Shown here: piece after piece, positions 1 to 8,621 of the stretch
Position numbering within the stretch: position 1 is the stretch's first letter
Layout of the letters: each line of letters begins with the position of its first letter
Assembly (NCBI RefSeq): GCF_900187445.1
Contig: NZ_FYEB01000007.1
Span: forward strand, 171,311 to 235,310
Reading direction: 5' to 3'
Source of the DNA: Pseudomonas sp. Irchel s3b2
GTDB taxonomy: Bacteria > Pseudomonadota > Gammaproteobacteria > Pseudomonadales > Pseudomonadaceae
Length of the DNA stretch: 64,000 nt
The notes under the pieces: generated by a model
Seen by the model: the letters and a program-made list of their open reading frames with translations, nothing else
Databases searched by the model: none
Told to the model about the DNA's origin: nothing
Made by a program: the position numbers and the translations under genes

Positions 1-1
1 T

Positions 2-1051
2 GAACAACCGGTGATTCTGGTGGAGAAATCCACGGTGCCGGTGGGCACGGGCGATACGCTGCGCGCGCATATCGAAAAGTGCCTGCTCAAGGTCGGTCGG
101 CTGTTGCAGTTCGATATTGTCTCCAACCCCGAGTTTCTCAAGGAAGGTTCGGCCGTGGCCGATTGCCGGCGCCCGGACCGCATCGTGATTGGCTGTGAAC
201 GCGATGACGTACGCGACGTGATGCGCGACCTTTACTCGCCGTTCAACCGCAACCATGACCGCATCATGTTCATGGACCTGCGCAGCGCCGAGCTGACCAA
301 ATACGCCGCCAACTGCATGCTGGCGACCAAGATCAGTTTCATCAACCAGATCGCCGAGCTGGCCGAACATTTGGGCGCCGATATCGAATCGGTGCGACTG
401 GGCATCGGTGCCGATTCGCGCATCGGTTACCACTTCATCTATCCCGGCTGCGGATACGGTGGCTCGTGCTTCCCCAAGGACATGCGCGCGCTGATTCACA
501 GTGCCGAACAGGCCCATTGCTCCAGCGACCTGCTGCAAGCGGTGGAAGCCATCAACCAGCGGCAGAAACACAAACTGTTCGAACGCATCAACGCCTTCTA
601 CCAAGGCGATTTGCGCGGCAGGACCTTCGCCGTGTGGGGCCTGGCCTTCAAGCCCAACACCGACGACATGCGCGATGCGCCGAGCCGGGTGCTGCTGGAG
701 TCGCTATGGGCCGCCGGGGCCCATGTGCGAGCGTTCGACCCGGAAGCGATGCAGGAAACCCAACACCTTTACCCCGACGAATCGAAACTGATGCTCATGG
801 GCACGCCGGAATCGGTGCTCGCGGGGGCCGACGCGCTGATCATCTGCACCGAATGGCAGCAGTTCAAGGCGCCTGACTTCAACCTGATCCAGCAACGTTT
901 GAATGCACCGGTGATCTTCGACGGGCGCAACCTGTACGACGCCGAACGCCTGGCCCGCAGCGGCTTCCTGTACTTTCCGATGGGCCGCGGTGAATCGCGC
1001 AACCTGCCGATTCCCCATCAGCAATGGCCAGCAGCCTCGGTCGTGGCGTGA
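2..1051 (+). CDS. ugd: UDP-glucose 6-dehydrogenase, 3' part (5' end outside window)
   Basis: Oxidises UDP-glucose to UDP-glucuronate with two NAD+, feeding exopolysaccharide or lipid A sugar synthesis in the cytoplasm. The reading frame is open at the left edge, so the N-terminal Rossmann fold lies upstream; about 349 residues are visible of a family normally near 440-450. Visible hallmarks are the STVPVGTG strand, NPEFLKEG, and the catalytic cysteine motif GGSCFPKD, followed by the central helical domain and the C-terminal UDP-binding domain (WGLAFKPNTDDMRDAP). GDP-mannose dehydrogenase is a relative, but the active-site motif and the C-terminal domain fit UDP-glucose dehydrogenase better. 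Confidence 0.93.
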   Translation, partial: EQPVILVEKSTVPVGTGDTLRAHIEKCLLKVGRLLQFDIVSNPEFLKEGSAVADCRRPDRIVIGCERDDVRDVMRDLYSPFNRNHDRIMFMDLRSAELTKYAANCMLATKISFINQIAELAEHLGADIESVRLGIGADSRIGYHFIYPGCGYGGSCFPKDMRALIHSAEQAHCSSDLLQAVEAINQRQKHKLFERINAFYQGDLRGRTFAVWGLAFKPNTDDMRDAPSRVLLESLWAAGAHVRAFDPEAMQETQHLYPDESKLMLMGTPESVLAGADALIICTEWQQFKAPDFNLIQQRLNAPVIFDGRNLYDAERLARSGFLYFPMGRGESRNLPIPHQQWPAASVVA

Positions 1052-1060
1052 CGCGCCGCT

Positions 1061-1328
1061 AGCTGCCGAAGGCCGCGATCTTTCGCGGCCTTGAAGTTGC
1101 TGAAGATCAAGATCAAAAGATCGCAGCCTGCGGCAGCTCCTACATAAAGCTCGGTGTACGCAGGCCTATAGCAGTTACCGAAGGCTACGTCGCCGGTATT
1201 TCGATCAAACGATTATCTGGCGCCGCACCACGCCCTTGTAGGAGCTGCCGAAGGCTGCGATCTTTTGGCGGCTTCGAAGTTGCCGAAGATCAAGATCAAA
1301 AGATCGCCGTCTGCGGCAGCTCCTACAT
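1061..1328. repeat. Two REP-like inverted repeats (AGCTGCCGAAGG family)
   Basis: The 331-base gap after ugd holds two copies of a palindromic element, about 1061-1146 and 1237-1328. Each begins with (GTAGG)AGCTGCCGAAGGC and ends with the complement GCGGCAGCTCCTAC, with a GATCAAAAGATCG core. The inner part of the first copy is diverged. Nothing else coding is visible in the gap. Confidence 0.85.
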
Positions 1329-1382
1329 AGAAGTATTGTCTGTTGGTTATTGTTAGCCATGCTTGAACACTTACGCTTGACG

Positions 1383-2348
1383 TCAAACCGGCGCCTTCAA
1401 ATCCACCCCTAGCGCCTGGGCAAACGCCTTTACCAGCGGACTGCGCACGGTGTTGTGGCGCAGGATCAGATTGAACGGCGTGACGATGTTGATCAGGTCC
1501 GGACGCACTGCCCGAAACTGTCCCTGAGCCACCAAAGTTGCTGCGTAATGCTCGGGCAGAAAACCCACAAAACGGCCGGTCTTGACCAGCAGCGCCACGG
1601 CTTCCACTTGAGTCGCCGAGGCGGAAAAACTGTCATAGCGGGCAAAATCCAGTTTGTCCCGATGGATCGCATAGCGGTGGTTGATGCACTCGTAATCCAG
1701 CAGCACATTGCTGCCCATCTCCGTCTCCGCCATCGAGAACAGTGGATGGCCGACGGCGCAATACACGTACGAGCGTTCTTCATAAAGCGGGAAGTAATCG
1801 AACTCTTCCCTTTTCTGATAAACCGGCACGATCCCGGCCACTAAACGCCCTTCGACTACGCCTCTTTCCACCTCATCTAACTGAGACGCCTGAAGTTGAA
1901 ACCTTACTTTCGGCGACACTTCATTTATCTTTCTAAGCGCCGCAACTAACGGCGAATTATCGTCGGTGATCGTATTATCAATAACGCCCACCCCAAGGTC
2001 GCCAATAAGTTCGTTCTGCGCTGAACTAAGCCGATCACGAAAGTTATCGACCGAGGCAAATAAATCGATTGACGCCTGGTACACCAAACGCCCTTCTTCG
2101 GTCAGGTGAAAACCTTCCCGTCCTCGGGTGCACAGGCGCATACCGATGCGAATCTCCAGGTCGGAGATTTGTTTGCTGATGGCCGCCAGGCCCACATTCA
2201 GCTCATTTTGCGCTGCGCTGAAGCCGCCGGCCTCGACCACAGCCTTGAACACTTTGAGCAGTTTGAAGTCCAGACCACTGAGGGCCAGCGGAGCCCGATG
2301 CACCGTTTTTGGCGGCGGGTTTCCGGAATTGGAAAGTGGGGTTTCCAT
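1383..2348 (-). CDS. LysR-family transcriptional regulator
   Basis: Predicted DNA-binding regulator of the divergent lyase/transport cluster. The N-terminal 26 residues are a Pro-rich tail; the winged HTH follows at about residues 27-90 (FKAVVEAGGFSAAQNELNV, then AISKQISDLEIRIGMRLCTR), then an effector-binding type 2 periplasmic fold to residue 321. It is transcribed away from the argininosuccinate-lyase-like gene, with 296 bases between them, the usual LysR arrangement for a regulator and its target. The inducer is unknown and is probably the substrate or an intermediate of the cluster. A start further in, near the HTH, is possible because the first residues are not family-typical. Confidence 0.9.
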   Translation of the reverse strand: METPLSNSGNPPPKTVHRAPLALSGLDFKLLKVFKAVVEAGGFSAAQNELNVGLAAISKQISDLEIRIGMRLCTRGREGFHLTEEGRLVYQASIDLFASVDNFRDRLSSAQNELIGDLGVGVIDNTITDDNSPLVAALRKINEVSPKVRFQLQASQLDEVERGVVEGRLVAGIVPVYQKREEFDYFPLYEERSYVYCAVGHPLFSMAETEMGSNVLLDYECINHRYAIHRDKLDFARYDSFSASATQVEAVALLVKTGRFVGFLPEHYAATLVAQGQFRAVRPDLINIVTPFNLILRHNTVRSPLVKAFAQALGVDLKAPV

Positions 2349-2644
2349 AATGCTTATTTACCTCTGGCGCCCTATTCAACAATCTGTGTCCAACAACAAA
2401 AACATAGCCGACCAATAATAATGAACACAGAAAACAAGGCTTGGCAACCGTTAATAAATCCCGCAGATCAGTGCCAACTCACTGATTTCGAACTATTAAA
2501 AGCTGACACTTCGATCAGCTCTCGCAACGATGCAACTGCCCTCTTGAAAACTGCTTTGGCCTAACCACGCCCAATTGATTTGCGGCGGGTGCTTCGGGCT
2601 CGGCACATCGATTTCAGTTCGCTTTACCGACGAGGAAAACAACA
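2349..2644. promoter_or_regulatory. Divergent control region between LysR and lyase genes
   Basis: This AT-rich 296-base gap must carry both promoters and the LysR operators. A 47-codon frame runs from the ATG at 2421 to 2564 on the plus strand, but it has no convincing ribosome binding site and I do not recognise the peptide, so I do not call it a gene. The lyase has GAGGAAAA just upstream of its ATG. Confidence 0.5.
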
Positions 2645-4072
2645 ATGTCTCAAACCACCGACCGTCTCTGGGGTGCCCGCTTCAAGAGCGGCCCGTCCGA
2701 AGCCCTGGCGGCCCTGTCCCGTTGCCCCGAGCGCTACTTTCGCCTCACCCCGTATGACCTCGCCGGTTCCAAGGCGCATGCCCGGGAATTGCAGCGCGCA
2801 GGGCTGTTGAGCGAGCAGGAAGCCCAGACCATGCTCGACGCCCTGGAGCGTATCGGTGATGACTTCCGTGCCGGCAGCATCGCGCCGACGCTGGACGACG
2901 AAGACGTCCACACCTTCATCGAACGCCTGCTGACCGAACGCCTCGGCGCACTGGGCGGCAAGCTGCGCGCCGGCCGCTCGCGCAACGACCAGACCGCCAA
3001 CGACCTGCGCCTGTTCCTGCGTGATCACGTGCGTACCCTGGCTGTCGAAGTGCTGGCGTTGCAACAAGCGCTGGTGGATCAGGCCGAGCAACACATCGAG
3101 AGCATCTGCCCGGGTTTCACTCATCTGCAACAGGCCCAGCCGATCGTCTTCGCTCACCACTTGCTGGCCCACGCCCAGTCGATGCTGCGCGACGTGCAGC
3201 GTCTGGTGGATTGGGACGTGCGCACCTCGCTGTCGCCACTCGGCGCGGCGGCCATGGCCGGTTCCGCCATTGCTCGCCTGCCGCAGCAGTCGGCCAAGGA
3301 AATGGGCTACAGCGGTGTTTGCGAAAACTCCATCGACGCCGTGGCCAGCCGCGATCACGTTGCCGAGTTCCTGTTTATCGCCAGCATGCTGGGGATCAAC
3401 ATTTCCCGCCTCGCCGAAGAATTCTGCCTGTGGTCGTCGCGGCAATTTCGCTGGGTGGCGCTGGACGATGCCTACGCCACCGGCAGTTCGATCATGCCGC
3501 AGAAGAAAAACCCCGACATCGCCGAACTGGCCCGGGGCAAGGCTGGCCGCCTGATCGGTAACCTGACGGGTTTGCTGTCGACCCTCAAATCCCTGCCGCT
3601 GTCGTACAACCGCGACTTGAGTGAAGACAAGAACGGCGTGCTCGACAGCGTCGACACCTTGTTGCTGGTGCTGCCGGCCATGGCCGGAATGGTCGCGACC
3701 ATGAAGGTCAACGTCGAAGAACTGCGTCGTCAGGCACCGCTGGGCTTCACCCTCGCCACCGAAGTGGCCGACTGGCTGGCGGTGCGCGGCGTGCCATTCA
3801 AGGAAGCACACGAAATCACCGGCGCACTGGTCCAGGCCTGCGAGAAGCACGACATCGAATTGTGGGAAGCGTCCCCGGCGCTGCTGGCCGAGATCGATCC
3901 ACGTCTCACGCCTGAAGTGCGCGACAGCCTGACCCTTGAAGCCGCCATCGCCGCCCGCAGTGGCTGGGGCGGCACCGCACCGCAACAAGTGCGCGAGCAG
4001 ATCGGCCGACTGAAGACTGCCCTCGCAGCCCAGCAGCAATGGACCGAGAACTATCAGGGTTTCCGTCTCTGA
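2645..4072 (+). CDS. Argininosuccinate lyase homologue (probable catabolic C-N lyase)
   Basis: Member of the aspartase/fumarase/argininosuccinate lyase superfamily, which splits a C-N bond to release fumarate. The 475-residue protein carries the N-terminal segment AGRSRNDQ, the THLQQAQP region, and the signature loop GSSIMPQKKNP near residue 280. From memory the sequence resembles actinobacterial ArgH (LAGSKAHARELQRAG, SYNRDLSEDK) more than the usual pseudomonad biosynthetic ArgH, and the neighbours are uptake and hydrolase genes rather than arginine synthesis. I infer a paralogue that cleaves an N-substituted aspartate, such as an iminodisuccinate- or EDDS-type compound. True ArgH activity cannot be excluded. 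The start is fixed by GAGGAAAACAACA just upstream. Confidence 0.85.
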   Translation: MSQTTDRLWGARFKSGPSEALAALSRCPERYFRLTPYDLAGSKAHARELQRAGLLSEQEAQTMLDALERIGDDFRAGSIAPTLDDEDVHTFIERLLTERLGALGGKLRAGRSRNDQTANDLRLFLRDHVRTLAVEVLALQQALVDQAEQHIESICPGFTHLQQAQPIVFAHHLLAHAQSMLRDVQRLVDWDVRTSLSPLGAAAMAGSAIARLPQQSAKEMGYSGVCENSIDAVASRDHVAEFLFIASMLGINISRLAEEFCLWSSRQFRWVALDDAYATGSSIMPQKKNPDIAELARGKAGRLIGNLTGLLSTLKSLPLSYNRDLSEDKNGVLDSVDTLLLVLPAMAGMVATMKVNVEELRRQAPLGFTLATEVADWLAVRGVPFKEAHEITGALVQACEKHDIELWEASPALLAEIDPRLTPEVRDSLTLEAAIAARSGWGGTAPQQVREQIGRLKTALAAQQQWTENYQGFRL

Positions 4073-4086
4073 TTCACGGCGAACTC

Positions 4087-4180
4087 CTGTAGGAGCGAAG
4101 CTTGCTCGCGAAGGCAGTGGGTCAGTCAACACTGATTACAACTGACCCACCGCCTTCGCGAGCAAGCTTCACTCCTACAG
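4087..4180. repeat. REP-like inverted repeat with 40-base arms
   Basis: Arms CTGTAGGAGCGAAGCTTGCT... and its complement pair over about 40 bases with two mismatches around a loop of about 14 bases. It lies between the lyase and the ABC permease, inside what may be one transcription unit, where it could partly terminate transcription or protect the upstream mRNA. Confidence 0.9.
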
Positions 4181-4222
4181 GGACTGTGCATGACTTGAAA
4201 TACCAGCGTACGGAGAAACAAC

Positions 4223-5101
4223 ATGAGCCAGACTCAGGCAGAACGACTCCAGGCGGAGCGCAAACTGGCGGAAAACCAGTTCGATATCACCCAGTACCAG
4301 CATGTGCCACGGCGTTACTACGGGCGGATTTTCTTCGCCACGGTGATCGTGATTGCGATTGTCGGCCTGGTGCGGGCCTTCGCCGAGGGCAAGATCGAAT
4401 GGTCGTACATCGGCCAGTTCCTCACCTCTCAGGCAATTATGTGGGGCCTGGTCAACACCATCGTCATGGCGGTGCTGGCGATGGCGCTGGGCATCGTGTT
4501 CGGGGTAATCACGGCGATCATGCGCATGTCGGCCAACCCGATCCTGCGCTACGTAGCGCTTATCTACACCTGGCTGTTCCGCGGTACGCCGCTGATTTTG
4601 CAGCTGCTGCTGTGGTTCAACCTGGCGCTGATTTTCCCCACCATCGGCATTCCCGGTCTGTTCGAAATGGACACCGTGAGCCTGATGACGCCCTTCGTGG
4701 CCGCCCTCCTCGGCTTGAGCATCAACCAGGGCGCCTACACCGCCGAAGTGGTGCGCGCCGGCCTGCTCTCGGTGGACACCGGGCAGTACGAAGCCGCCAA
4801 GTCGATCGGCATGCCGCGCTTGCAAGCATTGCGCCGGATCATCCTGCCCCAAGCCATGCGGATCATCATTCCTCCGGTGGGCAACGAGTTCATCGGCATG
4901 GTGAAAATGACTTCCCTGGCGAGTGTCATTCAGTACTCGGAACTGCTCTACAACGCCCAGAACATCTACTACGCCAACGCCCGCGTGATGGAGCTGCTGA
5001 TCGTCGCCGGTATCTGGTACCTGGCCACCGTCACTGTTCTGTCCTTTGGTCAAAGTCGTCTGGAGCGTCGTTTCGCTCGCGGCGCCGGCAAGCGTTCTTG
5101 A
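4223..5101 (+). CDS. Polar amino-acid ABC transporter permease
   Basis: Inner-membrane permease of a His/Glu/Gln/Arg/opine-type importer. After a charged cytoplasmic tail of about 45 residues there is a first membrane helix (IFFATVIVIAIVGLV), then the permease core starting near residue 70. The EAA loop that contacts the ATPase is clear: EAAKSIGMPRLQALRRIILPQA. The protein has 292 residues, longer than the usual 220-240 because of the N-terminal extension and extra helix, so one gene may supply both permease subunits as a homodimer. It is followed after 10 bases by its ATPase and then by the binding protein. ACGGAGAAACAAC precedes the ATG. Confidence 0.93.
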   Translation: MSQTQAERLQAERKLAENQFDITQYQHVPRRYYGRIFFATVIVIAIVGLVRAFAEGKIEWSYIGQFLTSQAIMWGLVNTIVMAVLAMALGIVFGVITAIMRMSANPILRYVALIYTWLFRGTPLILQLLLWFNLALIFPTIGIPGLFEMDTVSLMTPFVAALLGLSINQGAYTAEVVRAGLLSVDTGQYEAAKSIGMPRLQALRRIILPQAMRIIIPPVGNEFIGMVKMTSLASVIQYSELLYNAQNIYYANARVMELLIVAGIWYLATVTVLSFGQSRLERRFARGAGKRS

Positions 5102-5111
5102 GGAGTTCAAC

Positions 5112-5876
5112 ATGAGAAGCATCGTCAAGGCCGTGAGCCTGAACAAGTACTACGACCATTTCCACGCGCTCAAGGACATCAACATCGAGGTCGAGCAAGG
5201 CGAAGTGCTGTGCATCATCGGCCCGTCCGGCTCCGGCAAAAGCACCCTGCTGCGCTGCGTGAATCAGCTGGAAAAAATCGACAAGGGCGGGCTGTGGGTC
5301 GACGGCGAACTGGTGGGTTACCGCATCGTCGGCAACAAACTGCACGAACTCAACGAGTCGCAGATCGCCCGTCAGCGCCTGGCCACTGGCATGGTGTTCC
5401 AGCGTTTCAACCTGTTCCCGCACATGACTGTGCTGCAAAACATCATCGAAGGGCCATGCCAGGTGCTCAAGCGTTCGCCCAAAGAAGCGCACGAAGAAGC
5501 CTTGGAATTGCTCGCTCGCGTCGGCCTGGCCGACAAGCGCAACAGCTACCCGATCGAACTGTCGGGCGGTCAGCAACAACGGGTGGCGATTGCCCGCGCG
5601 TTGGCCATGCGCCCCAAGCTGATGCTGTTCGATGAACCCACTTCGGCACTCGACCCGGAACTGGTCGGTGAGGTGCTGTCGGTGATGCGCGATCTGGCGC
5701 AGACCGGCATGACCATGATCGTCGTCACCCATGAACTGGGCTTCGCTCGCGAGGTTTCCAACCGCATGGTGTTCATGGACGAGGGACAGATCGTGGAGGC
5801 TGGAAGCCCCGAAGAAATACTAATAAGTCCACAAAACCCACGCACCCAAAGCTTCATTTCTGCCGTTCGAACCTAA
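5112..5876 (+). CDS. Amino-acid ABC transporter ATP-binding protein
   Basis: Cytoplasmic ATPase that powers the importer encoded on either side. Visible motifs are Walker A GPSGSGKST (about residues 37-45), the signature LSGGQQQR, Walker B LMLFDEPTSALDPE and the switch histidine in VVTHELG. Length 254 matches the HisP/GlnQ group. An upstream in-frame start at 5046 exists, but the ATG at 5112 is preferred because AGGAG lies 6 bases before it and the protein then begins at the first family-typical strand. Confidence 0.95.
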   Translation: MRSIVKAVSLNKYYDHFHALKDINIEVEQGEVLCIIGPSGSGKSTLLRCVNQLEKIDKGGLWVDGELVGYRIVGNKLHELNESQIARQRLATGMVFQRFNLFPHMTVLQNIIEGPCQVLKRSPKEAHEEALELLARVGLADKRNSYPIELSGGQQQRVAIARALAMRPKLMLFDEPTSALDPELVGEVLSVMRDLAQTGMTMIVVTHELGFAREVSNRMVFMDEGQIVEAGSPEEILISPQNPRTQSFISAVRT

Positions 5877-5929
5877 GCGCTAGCCTCGGAAACCAAGAGC
5901 TGCGTAACAACACTCATAAGAGAACGACC

Positions 5930-6754
5930 ATGAAGAATTTCGTTATTCCAGCAGTACTCGCAGGCGTTATGGCTTCCAGTTTCACTTGGGCCGCCGAGCT
6001 ACCGGCCAGCATCAAGGACAAGGGTGAGGTCGTTGTGGCAATCATGCCGAACTACCCGCCGATGGATTTCAAGGACCCGGCCACCAATACCCTCACAGGT
6101 CTCGACTATGACCTGGGCAACGCCCTCGCCGAGCGGCTGGGCGTGAAGATCAAATGGCAGGAAACCGGCTTTGAGCAAATGATCAACGCGCTGACCACCG
6201 ACCGCGTCGACATGGTGATGTCGGGCATGACCGACACCGCCGAGCGTCAGGCCAGTGTGACCTTCGTCGACTACTTCACCAGCGGTCCGCAGTTCTACAC
6301 CTTGCAGAAAAACAAGGACACCAACGAGATCATCGACCTGTGCGGCAAGAAAGTCGGCACCAGCCGACGTACGACCTTCCCGGCGGAAATCGCCGAGTGG
6401 AGCAAGGCCAACTGCGAAGCCGCCGGCAAGCCTGCGATCAACGTGATCGGCACCGAAGGCTCGGCCGACGCCCGCGCGCAACTGCGTCAAAGCCGTATCG
6501 ACGCGGCCATGCAGGGCAGCGAAACCCTGCCGTACCTCAAGACCCAGGAAAAGGACATGTACAAAACCGTGGGCCTGCCGATTTCCAAGCAGTTCACCGG
6601 GCTGGGCGTGAGCAAGAAAAAGCCTGAGCTGAGTGAAGCGGTGAAAGTGGCGATGCAGAGCATGGTCGATGACGGCAGCTACCAGGCGATCCTGAAAAAA
6701 TGGGACCTGGAACTGGGCGCGATCAAGACCGTGACCATCAACGCCGGCAAGTAA
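5930..6754 (+). CDS. Amino-acid ABC transporter substrate-binding protein
   Basis: Periplasmic receptor that delivers ligand to the permease above. Residues 1-21 form a signal peptide with cleavage expected after SFTWA. The mature part is a family 3 solute-binding protein of the lysine/arginine/glutamine type (PPMDFKDPATNTLTGLDYDLGNALAERLGVKI near the start, then MVMSGMTDTAERQ). Length 274 is normal. It completes a permease-ATPase-receptor operon. The presence of a nearby lyase and hydrolases suggests the ligand is the compound these enzymes degrade, but its identity cannot be read from sequence. Confidence 0.94.
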   Translation: MKNFVIPAVLAGVMASSFTWAAELPASIKDKGEVVVAIMPNYPPMDFKDPATNTLTGLDYDLGNALAERLGVKIKWQETGFEQMINALTTDRVDMVMSGMTDTAERQASVTFVDYFTSGPQFYTLQKNKDTNEIIDLCGKKVGTSRRTTFPAEIAEWSKANCEAAGKPAINVIGTEGSADARAQLRQSRIDAAMQGSETLPYLKTQEKDMYKTVGLPISKQFTGLGVSKKKPELSEAVKVAMQSMVDDGSYQAILKKWDLELGAIKTVTINAGK

Positions 6755-6764
6755 TGCTTGCCCC

Positions 6765-6854
6765 GTAGGAGCGAGGCTTGCCCGCGAAAGCAATCTGACA
6801 GGTGACATGGATGTTGAATGTACCGCCCTCTTCGCGAGCAAGCTTCGCTCCTAC
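6765..6854. repeat. REP-like inverted repeat (GTAGGAGCGAGGCTTG family)
   Basis: Arms GTAGGAGCGAGGCTTGCCCG and a diverged complement ending GCTTCGCTCCTAC flank an unrelated loop of about 40 bases. It lies just after the binding-protein gene, at the likely 3' end of the transporter mRNA. Confidence 0.85.
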
Positions 6855-6892
6855 ATGGACTGTGTTTTACCTATAAATAGCTGGAGCACCAC

Positions 6893-7741
6893 ATGTCCTC
6901 CTCACCCCAACCCGCCTGGCCCGACCAACATAAGGCCTGCCTCGCCCTGGCCTTCGACCTTGATGGCCCGACCGGCGATGCCATGCTCAACGGCTCGATC
7001 TGGCGTAAACCCGAGTATTTCGGTTTCGGTGGTTACGGCCCCTATCGGGCGCTGCCGCGGATTCTCGATTTGCTGGATGAGTTCCGGATCCCGACGACGT
7101 TTTTCGTCCCGGCCTGGGTCGTGGAGAACTGGCCGAAACAGTGCCAGGCAATCGTCGAGCGCGGGCATGAGGTGGCGTACCACGGCTACAAACACGAATC
7201 CTTTTACGCCCTGACGCTGGACCAGCAGAAGGACGTGATGCACAAATCCCGTGAGGTGTTCTGGAAACACCTGAACATCCGCGCCGAAGGTTTCCGCACG
7301 CCATCCGGCGACTGGCGGGCCGAAACACCGGCCATGCTGGTGGACGCCGGCGTGACTTATTCCAGCAGCATGCGCGGCGATGACCGGCCGTATCTGGTCA
7401 ACGTGCCGGGCTTCGATACGCCACTGGTGGAAATCCCCGGCCGCTGGGAAATGGACGACTACGCCTCACTCGCCTACACCCGCGCGCCGGACTTTCCTTC
7501 GGGACTGGACCGCACCGCCAGCTACGCGCTCACCCTCGACAACTGGTGCCGCGAGTTCGACGGTGCCATGGATGAAGGGTTGTGCCTGACCACCTTGTTC
7601 CACCCCAAGATCACCGGCAAACCGGGACGCATCCTATTGCTGGAAAAACTCTTCGAGCACATGCGCCAACGCGACGACGTCTGGTTTGCCATCTGCCGCG
7701 ACGTCGCCCACTGGTGGCTGAAGGAGCATCACCATGGCTGA
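6893..7741 (+). CDS. Polysaccharide-deacetylase-family hydrolase, metal site intact
   Basis: NodB-fold (CE4-like) metal hydrolase of 282 residues, in the group that includes H. pylori PgdA-type and cyclic-imide or amide hydrolases rather than secreted chitin deacetylases; no signal peptide is present, so it should be cytoplasmic. The metal ligands are visible: Asp in AFDLDGP (about residues 22-28) and HGYKH (about 96-100), with the later TTLFHPK histidine motif. It overlaps the next gene, a paralogue, by 8 bases, so the two are translationally coupled. The likely role is hydrolysis of a C-N bond in a small molecule taken up by the upstream transporter. Exact substrate unknown. Confidence 0.85.
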   Translation: MSSSPQPAWPDQHKACLALAFDLDGPTGDAMLNGSIWRKPEYFGFGGYGPYRALPRILDLLDEFRIPTTFFVPAWVVENWPKQCQAIVERGHEVAYHGYKHESFYALTLDQQKDVMHKSREVFWKHLNIRAEGFRTPSGDWRAETPAMLVDAGVTYSSSMRGDDRPYLVNVPGFDTPLVEIPGRWEMDDYASLAYTRAPDFPSGLDRTASYALTLDNWCREFDGAMDEGLCLTTLFHPKITGKPGRILLLEKLFEHMRQRDDVWFAICRDVAHWWLKEHHHG

Positions 7742-8621
7742 TTCCACTGTCTGGCCCAACGGCTACCGCTGCGCCGTGGTGCTGACCGTCGATTACAACG
7801 ACATCCACGGCATCCTCACCCAGGCCCCGGAAGTCGCCGGGCGCGACAAGACCTTATCGGTGTGGCGCTACGGCACTCAGCGCGGTGTCGAGCGTTTGCT
7901 CGGTTTGTTCGAAGAACTAGGCGTTTCCAGCAGTTGGTGCATCCCCGGCATCGTCGCCGAGGAAAACCCGCAGCACATCCGAGCGATCCAGGCCGGCGGG
8001 CATGAGATTGCCTGCGCCGGGTATCGCCATCAGAACTACGACAACCTGACGCTGGCCGAACAAAGCACCGAGGTCGCCAAGGGTTGCGCGGCCTTGAGCG
8101 CGTTGACCGGTCAGCGTCCGACAGGCTTTCGTATCCCCGCCGGCAATGGTGCGCCGGGTTTCATCGAGGCCTTGAGGGATCACGGCATCCGCTGGTCTTC
8201 GTCATGGCGCGGTGATGACTTGCCTTTCGCTCACCCGACGGCGCCCGAAGTGATCGAGCTGCCGTTGCACTACGAGTTGGAAGACGAACCCTACTTCGCT
8301 TTCAACCTCAGCCCGGCAGTGCCTCCCGCGCAATCGCGTATCGCCTCCTACAGCCATACCTTGGGCAACTTGCAAATGGACTTCGCCGGGTTTCATCGAT
8401 TCGGGCTGTGTTACGTGCTGCGGCTGCACCCGGAGATTATCGCCACGCCCGGGCGGATCGGCGTGTTGCGCGAATTGCTGCAAAGCATCCAACGGCATGA
8501 CGACGTGTGGATCGCCACCGGTGCCGAGGTCGCTCAATGGTGGGCCGAATCAGCAGCGCCCGTGACCGAGGATCATCCGGCGGCCGTATATGAACGTCAT
8601 TACCGGGATTACGGCGTATGA
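7734..8621 (+). CDS. Polysaccharide-deacetylase-family paralogue with altered metal motif
   Basis: A 295-residue paralogue of the preceding protein, aligning along its length without a gap around motif 2. Where the first protein has YHGYKHE, this one has CAGYRHQ, so the first metal-binding histidine is replaced by alanine; motif 1 reads VDYND instead of FDLDG. The late LRLHPE histidine is kept. It may be a partner subunit of the first protein, or an enzyme with another metal set. The gene starts inside the end of the upstream gene and itself overlaps the next start by 4 bases (ATGA), so the three genes form a tight unit. Confidence 0.85.
   Translation: MADSTVWPNGYRCAVVLTVDYNDIHGILTQAPEVAGRDKTLSVWRYGTQRGVERLLGLFEELGVSSSWCIPGIVAEENPQHIRAIQAGGHEIACAGYRHQNYDNLTLAEQSTEVAKGCAALSALTGQRPTGFRIPAGNGAPGFIEALRDHGIRWSSSWRGDDLPFAHPTAPEVIELPLHYELEDEPYFAFNLSPAVPPAQSRIASYSHTLGNLQMDFAGFHRFGLCYVLRLHPEIIATPGRIGVLRELLQSIQRHDDVWIATGAEVAQWWAESAAPVTEDHPAAVYERHYRDYGV

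Noticed and set aside
2421..2564. 47-codon frame in the LysR/lyase control region
   Set aside because: No ribosome binding site and no recognisable sequence; more likely regulatory DNA.
2645..4072. Assigning the lyase as the biosynthetic argH
   Set aside because: The neighbours are importer and hydrolase genes with a divergent LysR, and the sequence looks unlike the usual pseudomonad ArgH; I therefore leave the gene symbol empty.
2624..4132. 502-codon minus-strand frame covering the lyase gene
   Set aside because: Composition is that of a shadow frame of a GC-rich gene (His/Gln/Arg-rich), no recognisable domain, and the plus-strand lyase is certain.
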